Source: Sipunculus nudus
Lineage: Eukaryota; Annelida; Sipuncula; Golfingiida; Sipunculidae
NCBI GenBank assembly: GCA_026874595.1
Contig: CM049316.1
Location: 19,059,839 to 19,123,838 of the forward strand
Reading direction: 5' to 3'
DNA: 64,000 bases
Positions 1 to 12,700 of this stretch are shown in pieces. Under the pieces are notes generated by a model. It was given only the letters and a program-made list of their open reading frames with translations, was not told the DNA's origin and searched no databases. Position numbers and translations under genes: made by a program. Each line of letters opens with the position of its first letter. Within the stretch, counting starts at the first letter, position 1.

Positions 1-150
1 GTCTTTGGGTAGTGGGTGGCCGTTGTAGCGAGTTCTCCCATCGGAGTGGCATGGCTTGGTAGGATGGAATAATTCCTCTTAGTTGATATCTTGAATTGCC
101 TTTATATAGGGCATCCTATGTACGGTGTTGAGAGATTACCCAGGCAGTTT

Positions 151-396
151 TCAGCATGAATAGGTCGAAACTTGGCAGTTTCTTGTATGGTGGCCCTCAC
201 TCCCACATCGGCAGCACGTGGTTTTATTAGTACAATCACGGCTGTGATGTCCCCAGCCTAGACAACTACCACAAAAAAGAATCTCGGCTGCTGCTCTGTA
301 TGGTTCAGGAGTAAATTTGTTTGGTCCTATAAAATTTCGATTCTCAATAGCTGTAGTAGCGGCAGCTTGGCTTTTGTATTTTACTTTCAATCTCAT
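151..396 (-). mobile_element. Retroelement gag/ORF1-like fragment with two CCHC zinc knuckles
   Basis: An 81-residue open frame on the minus strand holds two back-to-back CCHC knuckles of the C-x2-C-x4-H-x4-C form (CGSCLGWGHHSRDC and CCRCGSEGHHTRNC). Paired knuckles at the end of a basic segment are typical of the nucleic-acid-binding ORF1/gag protein of non-LTR and some LTR retrotransposons. The frame closes just after the second knuckle and no reverse transcriptase is in view, so this looks like a fragment of an element lying mostly outside the window. It could instead be the terminal exon of a cellular CCHC protein. Confidence 0.45.
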
Positions 397-439
397 GGTT
401 GGTTGTCAAGTAAGTGCCTTCAAAGGGATAATTGCGGTT

Positions 440-1160
440 GGCTTGTCGCTTTACCTCTGATGACTTTCAGGCCACTTAACGTAGCCACGGCCGAGAAACT
501 GATATGATTGCTTTCAGTTGATATCAGTCTCAAAATAGAAGAAAAAAGCGTGGAAATTAAAACAATTTACAGGTGGCACCAAGTGTCTTCGGGAACAAAT
601 AAAACCTATCATGAACAATGAACAGATGAGGTTTCATGACATTTTTAATATAAAAAATACATGTGCCACGACCACATTTCATGAAATGATGACATAATTT
701 ATTATCAACAAACATACAAGGTTCAAGGACACTAGATGAAACCAGAGGTTAAAACCTTAAACGACCGCTAACATCTGACGATAAGAACTAAGAAAAAATG
801 CATAAAATAAAAAAAAAATACAGGTGGCCCCACCAGTCTTCAGGGGCTGATGAAACTGTCCATGGTCAAACATAGCGAGAATCATGGCAAATCACGCCAT
901 AATTATTAAAATACTGGTACTTTTCTATCATTTTTTTAAATTATTCTGGGATGCACAAACAGGTCCTATACGGCAGAGTCTGTTCGCCGCAGTGACCTGT
1001 TTTTCAGTGTCCTAGGATGTTTTAAAAGGAACCCCCTTGGTTTTTAAGTAAGAATATAATAAAGGTCTAACGATAACGACTTGTGTCCTGGCTGTTAAAG
1101 GACGACCGGACGGACAAACATGATCTCTATAGCTCAGATAACTTACAGTCAGCTGCGCTA
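440..1160 (-). repeat. Dispersed repeat, AGCTCAGCTGA-end family, minus copy
   Basis: Two diverged internal units share the 'acaggtggc(a/c)cca..agtcttc.gg' block (about 568 and 821). The copy ends with 'tagctcagataacttacagtcagctgcgct' near 1130-1155. The same building blocks recur at 3060-4435, 7540-7650, 24805-26505, 36215-36660 and 50229-51975. No gene is visible here. Confidence 0.6.
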
Positions 1161-1302
1161 CGAAATGGTTGAAAAACAGTCAATCTCTTTCTATCAATAT
1201 CCACAGAAGGTCGGTCCGCTGTATTTCATTAATGTACAATGTAATATACCTGCGTAAAACCTGTTCTGCATACTAAATCGGACTCTTTCTGTAGTGTCTG
1301 TA

Positions 1303-1308
1303 TTTATT
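1303..1308 (-). terminator. Candidate poly(A) signal of gene 1
   Basis: AATAAA on the minus strand (TTTATT on plus), about 250 bases past the proposed stop codon of gene 1. Position is the only support. Confidence 0.3.
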
Positions 1309-1555
1309 TTCAGATAAAAAGAAAATATATTTTTCATTTTAATAAGTCATACCTACAGGACACAAATCATTTCAATCAAAGCACCGTTATACCATAGGCA
1401 AATACGGTGCAGTAGAATTAACAATATATTAAAACATAATATGGTCAATGATGATTTATCTTATGGTAGTAAAATGCAGACCCACGTTCACACAAACACA
1501 CACATATAAACTGAAGAGCAATATACAGTCCTTCTTTGTAAAAACCAAGCATATA

Positions 1556-1780
1556 TTATATTGTTCTACTTTTAGTAAGGGAGACAATATTAAATATTAA
1601 ACTTGCTGTTACCCTCTCGTGTATCCTTCCTTGCAGTTCATGCCTCGTGAAACCTTGAACCGATTGGACTTCAGGTGTCGTTCCTTTGGTTCTGTTGCAG
1701 GAGGAGCATATCCTGACACTGGCTTTGTTTTCTGTGGTGCAATGACCGCATCTCCAACCATCAGGGTCGCGTTCAACTGG
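1556..1780 (-). CDS. Gene 1 exon 16: zinc finger 6 and C-terminus
   Basis: The proposed terminal exon encodes 74 residues and a TAA stop at 1556-1558. It holds a sixth NZF, 'WRCGHCTTENKASVRICSSC'. The acceptor 'cttag' is at 1781-1785. A 'gtaaca' donor inside the exon (after 'HER') could lead to further exons to the left, so the end of the gene is less certain than the finger. Confidence 0.65.
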   Translation of the reverse strand, partial: PVERDPDGWRCGHCTTENKASVRICSSCNRTKGTTPEVQSVQGFTRHELQGRIHERVTASLIFNIVSLTKSRTI

Positions 1781-4700
1781 CTAAGTAATGTCATAATATG
1801 TATATATATATAGCGTGACTGGTTGATTGCGGTTAATTTCTTCAGTGTATCATTAGAAACCTATTATAGAGCATCGTATAACGTGAACAGGGTATTATCA
1901 ACATCGGTCGAAATAACGGGATACCGCTAAAACTGTTTACAGAATAACCACTGTGGTAGAGTAGAACTTTCATGTTCATTTATTTTCCATATTTTTAGTT
2001 TTAAAATTATCTGTAGGTACACATAATTAATATCATTTATATTATCACCTTAAGAGAAAGGATTATATTTAGTTTATACATACTTATATGTAGCCAAAAA
2101 CCTAATTTATTTTTCACAGCCGCATTGTTCTGGTTTAGATATGGCATTCCATTCAAAAGTTACAGTCATACAACTTTAGTCAAACAAGTGTTTCTTATAC
2201 TTTTTTGAAGGACAAAAAAGTTACAGGAATTATTTTTTAGACAACATTTCTGTGTTTTTGGAAAAGAAGATTTACCAACAAAATTACTAGGATGGTGCAT
2301 AAATTCTAACTTAGTTATACGCTGTTATAGATGTAATGGGAAATAATTGTATACAGATTAAACAACAATTACCAAATTCTCTGTCATTAAATCGTTTTAA
2401 TACACACTGAGCCAATGACACTATTTAGGCAGACTGCTCTGATCAAAAGTACAACACAAACAAGCAGCTTTGCTTCTTTTCAACAACCAAGAAAGAGTTT
2501 ATCCACCTCCTATTGAAAGGCTAATTGACCATAAGCTGGACCAAAAATAATACGTCCAGCAGCGTCTCACTTACCTTTTCATGTTGCTGGGTATTAGGAT
2601 CCATGAGTGGGACACTGTTGGTCTTTCCACAAACAGCACATATCCTTCTTCCATAAGGATTCTTGGATGTACAATATTCGCAATCCCATTGTGGCTGAAA
2701 AATTAAACGATAACCATGTTTCGTTCGATCTAGAGTGCTGTATATATACGGATATTTAGGGTATTTTTTTTACGGTGGCGTGGAACTTGGCAAAGTTTTC
2801 AGATTCCCGACACCAATTGTTTTGAGACACAATACCAACATTTCAAAATAACTGAGTGATATCAGTGCTTACCTTGCTGGAAGAGAAATCACGTTTGCAG
2901 CTGACACAAGCGGTGCCGTCTTGCGGGTTTAGGGCAAAGCATTTTTGGCAAATCTTTTCCTTCAGGGTGTCTTCTGTGCGCTCCTTGGAAGGCAGAACAG
3001 AAACAACAAATAAACCAGGGTCATGACGCTCAGCTGACTAGGAAAAAAATCACAAAAGGAATTTTATAAATGCAAAATTCTGAAGGTGGTATCCCCATTC
3101 AACTTAAGCATAGCTCAGAGGATATGGGTAACAGAGAACTAGTTTCAGGTTTCCTAGGAGATTTTTCATGGATCTCCCTGGATGTCAAGTTAGAAGATTC
3201 CAGGTGCAATGGTTACATTTTGTGCCCTGTTAACAGACAACCACATCTTTGAAGGTCTCAAGAAAATGCGTAAAAAATCGAAAAAAAAACCTGACGGTGC
3301 CACGTCTGCAGGAACTGATTAAACACTCAATGATGAATGTGCATCATGGTGATGAATGTATTAGTTGTTCAGAAACTGGAGGTTTAAAAAAAAATGTTTA
3401 ATTATACTGAAGGGTACTAACAAGCCATGGACCTCCTTGGATGTCAAGTAAGAAGATTCAAGGTCCAATGGTTACAATTTGTTCCCTGTTAACAGACAAC
3501 CATATCTTTCAAGGTCTCAAAAATAGAGAAGTAAAATTGTAAAAATTAAAAAAAAAATCCAGGTGGCGCCGCCAGTCTGCAGGAACAGAAACACTCCATG
3601 ATCAATATGCATGCAAGGAATCATGGTGATCAATGTGTTAGTTGTTCAGATACTGGAGTTTTGTATCATATTTTTAAATATTCTGAGTGTGTGTGTGTGT
3701 GGGGGGGGGGTAATTCTGAGCCCTATAGCTCAGAGGACATGAGTAACAGAGACCTAATTTCAGGTTTCCATGGAGATTTTTCATGACCCTCCCTGGATGT
3801 CAAGTAAGAAGTATCTAGGCCCAATGGTTATAATTTTGTGCCCTGTTATTTTAGGTTTCCTAGGTGATTTTTCATGAATCTCCCTGGATGTCAAGTTAGA
3901 AGATTCTAGGTGCAATGGTTATATTTTGTGCCCTGTTAACAGACAACCACATCATTGAAGGTCTCAAGAAATGCGTAAAAATTGAAAAAAAAATCCAGGC
4001 GGTACCACCAGTCTGCAGATACTGATAAAACACTTCATGATGAATTTGCATGCAAAGAATCATGGTGATGAATTCATTAGTTGTTCAGAAACAGGAGGTT
4101 TTAATAAAATGTTAAATATCAAATGTTAAATTATTTGAGTAACACAGGCCTAATTTCAGGTTTCCATGGAGATTTTGCATGGCCCTCCCTGGATGTCAAG
4201 TAAGACGTTATTAGGTCCAATGGTTACAATTTGTTACAAAGACCTAATTTCAGGTTTCTGAGGAGATTTATCGTGGACCTCCCTAGATATGAAGCTAGAA
4301 GATTCTAGATCCAGCGGTTACGATTTGTGCCTGGTTAACGAACGACAGACGGCGGACAGACAGACAGACAGACGGACTGACGCCGGACAAAGAGTGATCG
4401 CAATAGCTCAGATGACTTTCAGGCAGCTGAGCTAAAAATGGGCTTGAGTTGTAGGCGGCTAATTTATACAGACACTTACAACAACAAACGTCAATATAAC
4501 TTAACACAAAAGCTATGACACAGTTTCCGTATAAGGCATATTTGTTCATCATAAAATGTGATATCTATAACATCTGGAATAAGTCAAAGTGGAGGAATCA
4601 GGAGGCAGCAAATATGACACATGCCTCGGTCAAGGACGAACATTCCGGTTGATTCTAAAACTTTTTATAACATGTGATAATACCACTAATTTGGATACAT

Positions 4701-7700
4701 TCCCTCACTGTTCTAGAATTGCATAAGTGGTGATGATCAATGGCATTGTCTCTGAAATGCTCTAATATACAAGAAACTCAAGGATTGGGACCGAACTCTA
4801 GTTTCTCAAAATGGCAGCCCTGGGAACCAATTTAAAAGAGCCCAGTTTTCGGGGAAAAAAAGATATATAAAGATTTGGCGAGCCAGCTATATTTGATTTA
4901 ACAGGAGCCCTTACGTGTGTCCATGTTCTGTCATATTTTCGCAAAAGAAAATGAATGATTGTGGACTGGCAGCCTTAGTGGATATTGAACATGTCTATAA
5001 TCACCAGTCACCCCCTTGAATTTGAAGACGGTCGAATTTAATCTCTTTGAAAGACAGCGCTCAAAAGAAAATCAGTGATTTTTCTGTAGCAGGCATATTG
5101 GACTTTGGTCAGATCTGCAATTAGACAGGGCTGAACCTCTTATAGGCACCAATCATCCCTGTGAATTTGAGAAAGATAAATCATCCATTATGCTCTGGCG
5201 GCCATGTTGGATTTTGGATGGTTCTGTAATTCAATTGTTCTGGAGGCCCCAACCATCTCTGTGAATTTCAGAGAAATAAAATGAGATGATGTGAAATAGA
5301 GAAATCACATGCTGTTTTTAATACGGATCGGTAATTCAATAGGACTTGAAAGATCGAGCATATTACCTTTGAGATATGGCGCGCCAGATTGACACCAATC
5401 ATCTCTATGAATTTGAGAAACATCAAATATATTCTGATTAAGATAATGTGCCTGAAAGGTAACGTCACTGACGGATGGTAAGACGGACGGAACACGCAAT
5501 TACTATAGGGCACCGCTTTTCAAGTGGGGCCCTAATTACCAAAGAAAAATGTAAAATGCATCAGTTTTGCGTGTAACCTGTTAGCGTTTCGAAGCTCTGG
5601 GTGTACATGTGACATCCAAACTCTTCATTCATGGCAATGGTAGTACTGATGAGATATATGTCAATGTAATATGCCTTGGTGATAATTTTCGATGCAGTTA
5701 AAAAAACACCATTGGCTTCAGTTTGACCGTTTCGGCGGCAGAGCCTGTCCAGTGATTAGGATGGGGGTGGAAGTGAAAGCTATGCCGAGGGTAGGGGTGA
5801 AAACATCGATGTACAACCGATTTTAATAAATAAATTACGTTTTTTCATATGTACGTATCAGCTTTGTCCGAAAAAATATGACCAAGTATTAAATATTAAT
5901 TTCACTTCTAACAACACCTACCATATGCTACAAAGAATACCCGTAGTTGTTAATTTTCCCCTTGTTTTTTATGGTAATGTAGTTGAACTTTTAAAATTAT
6001 TGACTGAAGACATGATTAACTAAGAACACACCTGCCAGAATGGTATTCCATTGAAGGATGTTCAGTTATCATACCACTATGATATGAAGTGAAACTCTAC
6101 CTGTTCTTTAGCTTTTGCAGGGTCAGATAGTGGAACATCGTTGGTTTTTCCACACACACAGCATATTTTCTTCCCATAAGGATTGTGAGAAGTGCAGAAT
6201 TCACAAGTCCATCCTGGTTCCATCTGAAATTGAGAATCGTGAGTAAATGTATAAAGTGTTAGCATTTTTATATTAAAACAAGTAAAGAAAACGACGTCTT
6301 CTTCATTTCTTGTGGTCTACTGTCCTTCAATGACCATAGATTTTTTAAACGTTTACAACTTGTTTTTAACACTTTAATCGGTGTGCTCTTTTTCAGATGC
6401 AATCACTTTGTTTAAGTTTGTACGGCTTCTCACCGGTTCAGCGTTCATTTCAGATTCACCACAAGGAGGCGCCACTTGCATTTGGTTGTCCTGCGTCGAA
6501 AATTTTGGGATTTTTACGGTTTCATCTTTGAATGTGTTGCAGGCCGTGCATTCTCTCGTGTCGGGTGGATTATCTTTTCGACATCGTTCACATTTCCAAA
6601 CAGCCCCGGCGACCTAGAAGTGGAGCATTATTTATTGTAGTGGACAATTAATAGATAATTTATAGATAAATATAAAGATCCGTTTTAATTGAGCAAATGA
6701 CCTCCAGTTTTGAAAAAAAAAAACCTGTTTGCACCTGTTTTTGCAGACATAAATGGATATATAATTTATCTAAATGAATCATTTATCATGTTCATAGTAC
6801 CTTGCGTACCGTGCTAATTGCAAAGAAATCATCCAAATCGAATTCTTGTGTCAGAATTGCAAGGAGAAAATGGGTTCATTAGACACTAGGGAACACGAAA
6901 ATGTTGGTCAGATAAAATAAACCGGCTCTAAGTATGGGCACCCTGTCATCCTACAAGAAAAGTGTGTCCTCAGCTTATCAGAAAAGCTGTTCATGTTCCC
7001 CCTTATGTAAACTTCTGATCACTTTAGCATGGTACTCCTGTCGGATGTTGGTGCAGAGACTGCGATATCTCTTGCTGGGAAGGGAATAACTACTTACGGG
7101 GCATCCACCGCACACACAAATTTAATAGGCTATTTGTTTCTCCGTATTGAAGTGGGTGTATCACTCTGACATGCATGACAGGTGCTGGCTGGGTCACACG
7201 AGTACAATTGGCTTACACGTCACGCTTGTTTTTGTTGGCTAGGACAATAAAGACAATCTTAATCCTTTGCCCGCCATTTCAAACAGCACATCCGTACACG
7301 GATGACTTCAGAAGCGGTCTGGCGGTGACAATATCAATATTGCAAGGCTGTATCTCAAAAATCTCAGACACAGTATTCGCCTCTAAATTTTTAGAATAAT
7401 TACCAGTGTTTATCACTTCATCCTAAGCATGGCTACAGGCTTACCGACTTGTAAACTTGAGGGTGTTCTCTTGACAATATTGTGGTCTTTCATGGGTATT
7501 CGTAGTAAATAAAGAAGAGAATATAAGTTGCCGTGACCTAATTTCAAGATTTCATGGGCATATTTGGTTCAACCGTAACTTACGATTTGTGCCCTGTTAA
7601 CGGACCACTGGACGGACAAGTTGTGCTCGCCAGAGCTCAGGTGACTTGCCTTTACACTGTTTGGTTTTAATATATACAAAAGAATAATGTATCGATTATA

Positions 7701-9723
7701 TCATTATGTCTTTACCTTGTGGGTTCCGTGAGATTGTGTGACAACATCGTTCTCCCTGTTTGGAGCAGTTTGACGTTGTCCTGGTGGCATCTCGGGCCAG
7801 TTCCGGTCTGACAAGAGGCCGGCCTCACACTTCAAACACACTGCCGATTCCGCAGGATTGATGTTTCGGCAATGAGGACACTCAATCGGAGGCAGAGGCC
7901 TGTCTTTGAACTGCAAACAAAAAGCAAAATCTGCTAAATTTCAAAAACCACTGGTGCAAGTTCACGGGTCCTACAGATATTCACAGGGATTTACAGTCGT
8001 ACACTTATTCCTCTACAGTAAATGATATAGCTAGTTCTGGTTGGTCGTGGGACATGATCTGAAATAGCTATAACGAGATTTTAATGCATTTTTTTCACAA
8101 TGGGCTAAACAAAGAAAATCAGGGCAAATACGTGTCAATTTTTACCTCTTAATACTCATCTGTAATCATTGTAGTGTATTTGATATTTACAGAACTCATC
8201 TTGCTTTAGGTAAAGTGCATGCAGATTGTTTTCCAGATTTCTGTATGATGACGGGTTTTTTTTTTATGGCACATTCTGTAAATTTTTTATTTACATAATG
8301 ATACTCGGTCTATTCTCGTCAAGTCTTACCAATATGTAGCCTTTTTACACAGTTTAGTTAAATTATGAGACAGGACCATGAGATGGAAATCATTGGTGTA
8401 GCCATGTAGTACATAATGTAGTATACATGTACTCATTATACCTTGGCATGCTGCTGTCCTACCCCTCCATCAGATGATGTAGATGCAGTCTCCTGGTCAT
8501 GGGACATAGCCGTTTTTTGTGATTGTGTTGAGGTTTCAAGGACAGGCTCTTTCTTGTTGTACGTTTTATTTCCACTACCATGGTTCTCAGTCTGCTCAGT
8601 CTGCCTCTTGACGTCATCAATGGTCTCATAAACATGTACGCCATCACCATCATACAAATTCAAATCCTGGCCGTCAGCAGACTGTCTTTGTTGCATTCCT
8701 GGCAGGTTGCTGCTTCCTGTCTTATAATCCTTTACTTCATGTGTTGCACTGCTCGGACAGAGATAGTTGTTATCTGAGGGGCCGGAGTATTTCGTTTTAT
8801 TTATTTTAAGCTCCTGTGTAATTTTCACTAGATCGTCGACATCAAATGGGTTTGGCTGGTTTGAAGTTGTTGGATGCGTGTTTGCAACAGGAACTTCTGC
8901 TCGGCCAGCAGGCATCTCTGGAGCTCTCTGAGGATTTGATGCCTGCAAATCTTCATTTCCAGTATAGGGCATCCCCTGAGTTCTGCTAGGGCCAGAATAC
9001 TGAACACCAGAGGAGGACATATGAGCGGGGTGACCGTATGTCTGAGGAACTGGACCGTGCTCCTGATAACCTGGGGGAGGGGTACTTAAGTCTGGCATTG
9101 TAACTGGCACTTCTTGGCTCTGATGTGGCGTACGCTGTGCATGTTCCTGGGGATTTGACACCAGAAAGCGAGTGTTTCCAAGGTTCATTGGGCCATGTCC
9201 ATGGAAATAGCTGCTTGCAAATTGTTGTAGTACTTGGTGCCCTCTACCGGACGAAGCGTTAATGATACGTGGAGGGGGAACTTGGTAATCAGCAGAGTCT
9301 GACCTTTGTACATTACCCTGTGTGTTACATACCTCTGTCCTGTACGGTTCACTGGTATCTATATGTCCACTTCTCTGAAAACACACGTGTTTATATCATT
9401 CAAGTGGTTAAAATCAAAACTCTTAGATGTTCTAAACTAAAATGACCATTAGTGTCTACTGTCTACTGCGAATGATGTAAAGAACTGAACGCATTTTCCT
9501 CGTCAATATAATTTATACCTACAGTTGTCTTTGACATAACAGACATTTAGAGGATTAGAAAAATAATTCAGCTATCATTTAGTTTATCGGAAACTTATAA
9601 CAGAGAACACCATATTACCTGTGCCATGTTGCCGAAATCATACGTTTGGGAGACAGTGTAGCTTGGTTTTCCATGCGATTGTGATTGTGTCTCGGAATAA
9701 CTACAAACATAATTTATATATAC

Positions 9724-9787
<64 letters not shown>

Positions 9788-12700
9788 TCAACCATAATTA
9801 AGAAGTTTCAAAATGGTTCTTCACTTAATAAAGAGGCAAGTTAAATTACATAATTAGACAGAATGTCAATATTATGATACACCTATACGTGTTCTAGGGC
9901 CCTGGGCGGGCCGAAAAATTGAACCCGCACCCGCCCCGCAATCAAAGAAAAAAAAATCCGCCCGCCCCGCCCCGAAGTTACTATAATTCTTTCAGTCAAC
10001 ACCCGCCCCACAAAATTTTCTTTCAGCCCGCATCCGCCCAACCCCACCCCGCATGTTTCAAGTTTCCTGTCCGCAGTCCAGCCCGCAAAATAATTTTAAA
10101 GAAGTTTTCGGATGCAAACGTTTACAGTACATATATTAGCCACGCTTTTTATTAATATACATGAAATGTTTAATGATTGTAATGAAACATTAATTTTAAT
10201 ACGTTTTAGCAATCATTCAGACCATAATTCATGAAATATTTTAAGACATGTTGTATTGCTTAAATGGGTTTAAGTTATACATAATAATTTAACACACCTT
10301 TATATGTTTTAATATTTTATAGGGCAAATAAACAAGCCTTTGTTTTTTTTATTCTCTGTTTCTACTTAAATTTATAAAAAAAAAAGTGAAGCAAAAAAAT
10401 CACATTACTTCAAAGTATGTGTACATAAAGTTTCCCTTTGGAATATTGTTGGTTAATCACAAGCCATCAAACTACTTAGATGGGTTGCTGGTTAAAATCT
10501 TTTCAGACATAATCCGCTAATTAGCTGAAACTGACACTAATCAGACGGTCAAGGGAGTAAAGGGGTAATCTGACCGATGTGGTCTTTAGGTTCAGGATGT
10601 TCATTGAGATAGACATGACCAGAGTAGTGTTTCTTATAGCAGTCATCACCACATTATGCAGTGCCCAAACAGGGATTTGACCAGCCAGTGGTCAATGTCA
10701 GTTACAATTAGACAGCACATGGAGTTACAATTAGATAAGGAGTCCACCTTAGGCTCTTTGTAGTTCTAGGTCAATAATTCACCTGCTGAGCCAGCTGTTG
10801 CCACACAGTCTGTTACAAGATCAAAGGTAACAAACCCTTGCTTCACTCCCAGCCATATTATGTAATATGTAAGACCCGACACAAGTATAGGGTTACAGTC
10901 CATATACAACATCAGGCCAGGTAACTTTATACAATGTTATGACCAGCTTCAATAGCTAGGACAAATGTTTAAATTCTAGATTTCAGATAAATGATGCATC
11001 ATCTATTTTGTATGACAAATTGACGTTATACCCAGAAAAGACAAATTTTCATAGTGTTTTTACAACTGTCAGTCTGTGTAAGGGGTTACAGGAATAAATT
11101 AAAATTTATTAACACTTTTCTTTTCACATTTTTATTTTTACAACACCTGAAACAGTTTTTGAAAGTATAATTTAATATTAGTTTTCCACTGAACTGCAAT
11201 ATCACCAACCCGCAGACCGCCTCGCACAGTCTTTATTTCGGCCCGCCACGCCCCACACTTTCTTGGATGTAGCCCGACCCGCACAGAATCCTAAACGTGG
11301 GGCCCCAGGGGCGAATCAAGGATTTAGGAAAAGGGGGGGTTCAAGCCAGGAAGACTAATTAAATTCCAAAAATAGGTCATCAGGTCCGAAAAAGGGGGGG
11401 GGGGGGGTCCAGGTCGCAAAATTTCGTCTAAAACCCTTTAAAAAAGGGTGCTTCGGGTGAAAAAGGGGGATCCCCTGGACCCCCCCCCCCCCCTTGACCC
11501 CCCCCCCGATCCACTTCTGGCGGGTCAAAACCCGCCCCGCGCAGGGCCCTAACGTGTACCCGGGTATTATAAACCGAAAAGTCAAAAGGCCGTGGGTCTC
11601 ACTTTGCCTGGCCAGCTAGAATGCCACCTGGAGGCGTGGTCTGGTTTAAAATATGCGGTGGTTCAGGGAATGGTTGAGAAAAGGTCTGCGTCTGTGCACT
11701 CCCCTGTGTTTCCGTCGGCTTCTGTAGATAAAATCACATGTTTAAAAATGCTCCCTGTAACTGCTAAATAGAATACGTTTATAATATATCATACAAAGTA
11801 CACTTTTTTTAATTATCGGAAAATATTAGGTATATATGAGTCAGTGGAAGTCCTGTTTACATTGTTTGTTTAGGAATTAAATGTTTATATTTTGAACCGA
11901 TGACAACACCTAGGAGTTATACTTTGTTTTGATAAATTTTGATATTACTCTTCTAAGGAAATATATTTATTTTTATATACCCGCTCATTCATGGGTCCAT
12001 GAGGCTGGAACCACTGTGGTCGAGATGTAGATACCATGTGGCTGCTGTAAATGAAAAGAAAGGGATTTTTATTAGATATTTATAAATAAAATAATAAACT
12101 AGAAATCTGCATTTCAAAAGCCTTAAAAAGACTCCGCATTCATTCGCGCATAAACGACTATGTTTTTTCAACAGTCCTTGACGACGCTCCTGAATCCGGG
12201 TTATGTATCGGATCCACACCAAAGCTAGTCGATTCTTCCTTAGCCCAGTCGCGAAATGCTTGTTCATGATTGTGCGATATATGTTGTGAACATACACACA
12301 AACACACGAACCGGAATGAACGCATACCCTTTTTGGCGGGGGCAGAAGGGACACAGCGTGTAATATCATACTGCAACTTAAATGACTAATATTCAATAAC
12401 AATAAAGTTATGAGTACACATCTGCAGAAAACTGAGTTTCTTTTGGGTATGATATATGTCATCTAATACGCTGTATTTTTTTTCTAATTTTCTTTGTTTC
12501 ATCACTTTTTAAACCTGTTCAAAATTGTAAGCATAAGCCTCATATTCTGGTTCATCTCTTGGATAAGTGATTATGCTTATCTGATAAAATATGGTCGCTG
12601 TATGAGAAAAGAAAGGAGCTGTTAATTGAATATTTATAAATAACTATTCCTCAATTGCGACCCACTGTTCAGTTCTAAGTACAAATCTTTGGCAGATGGG

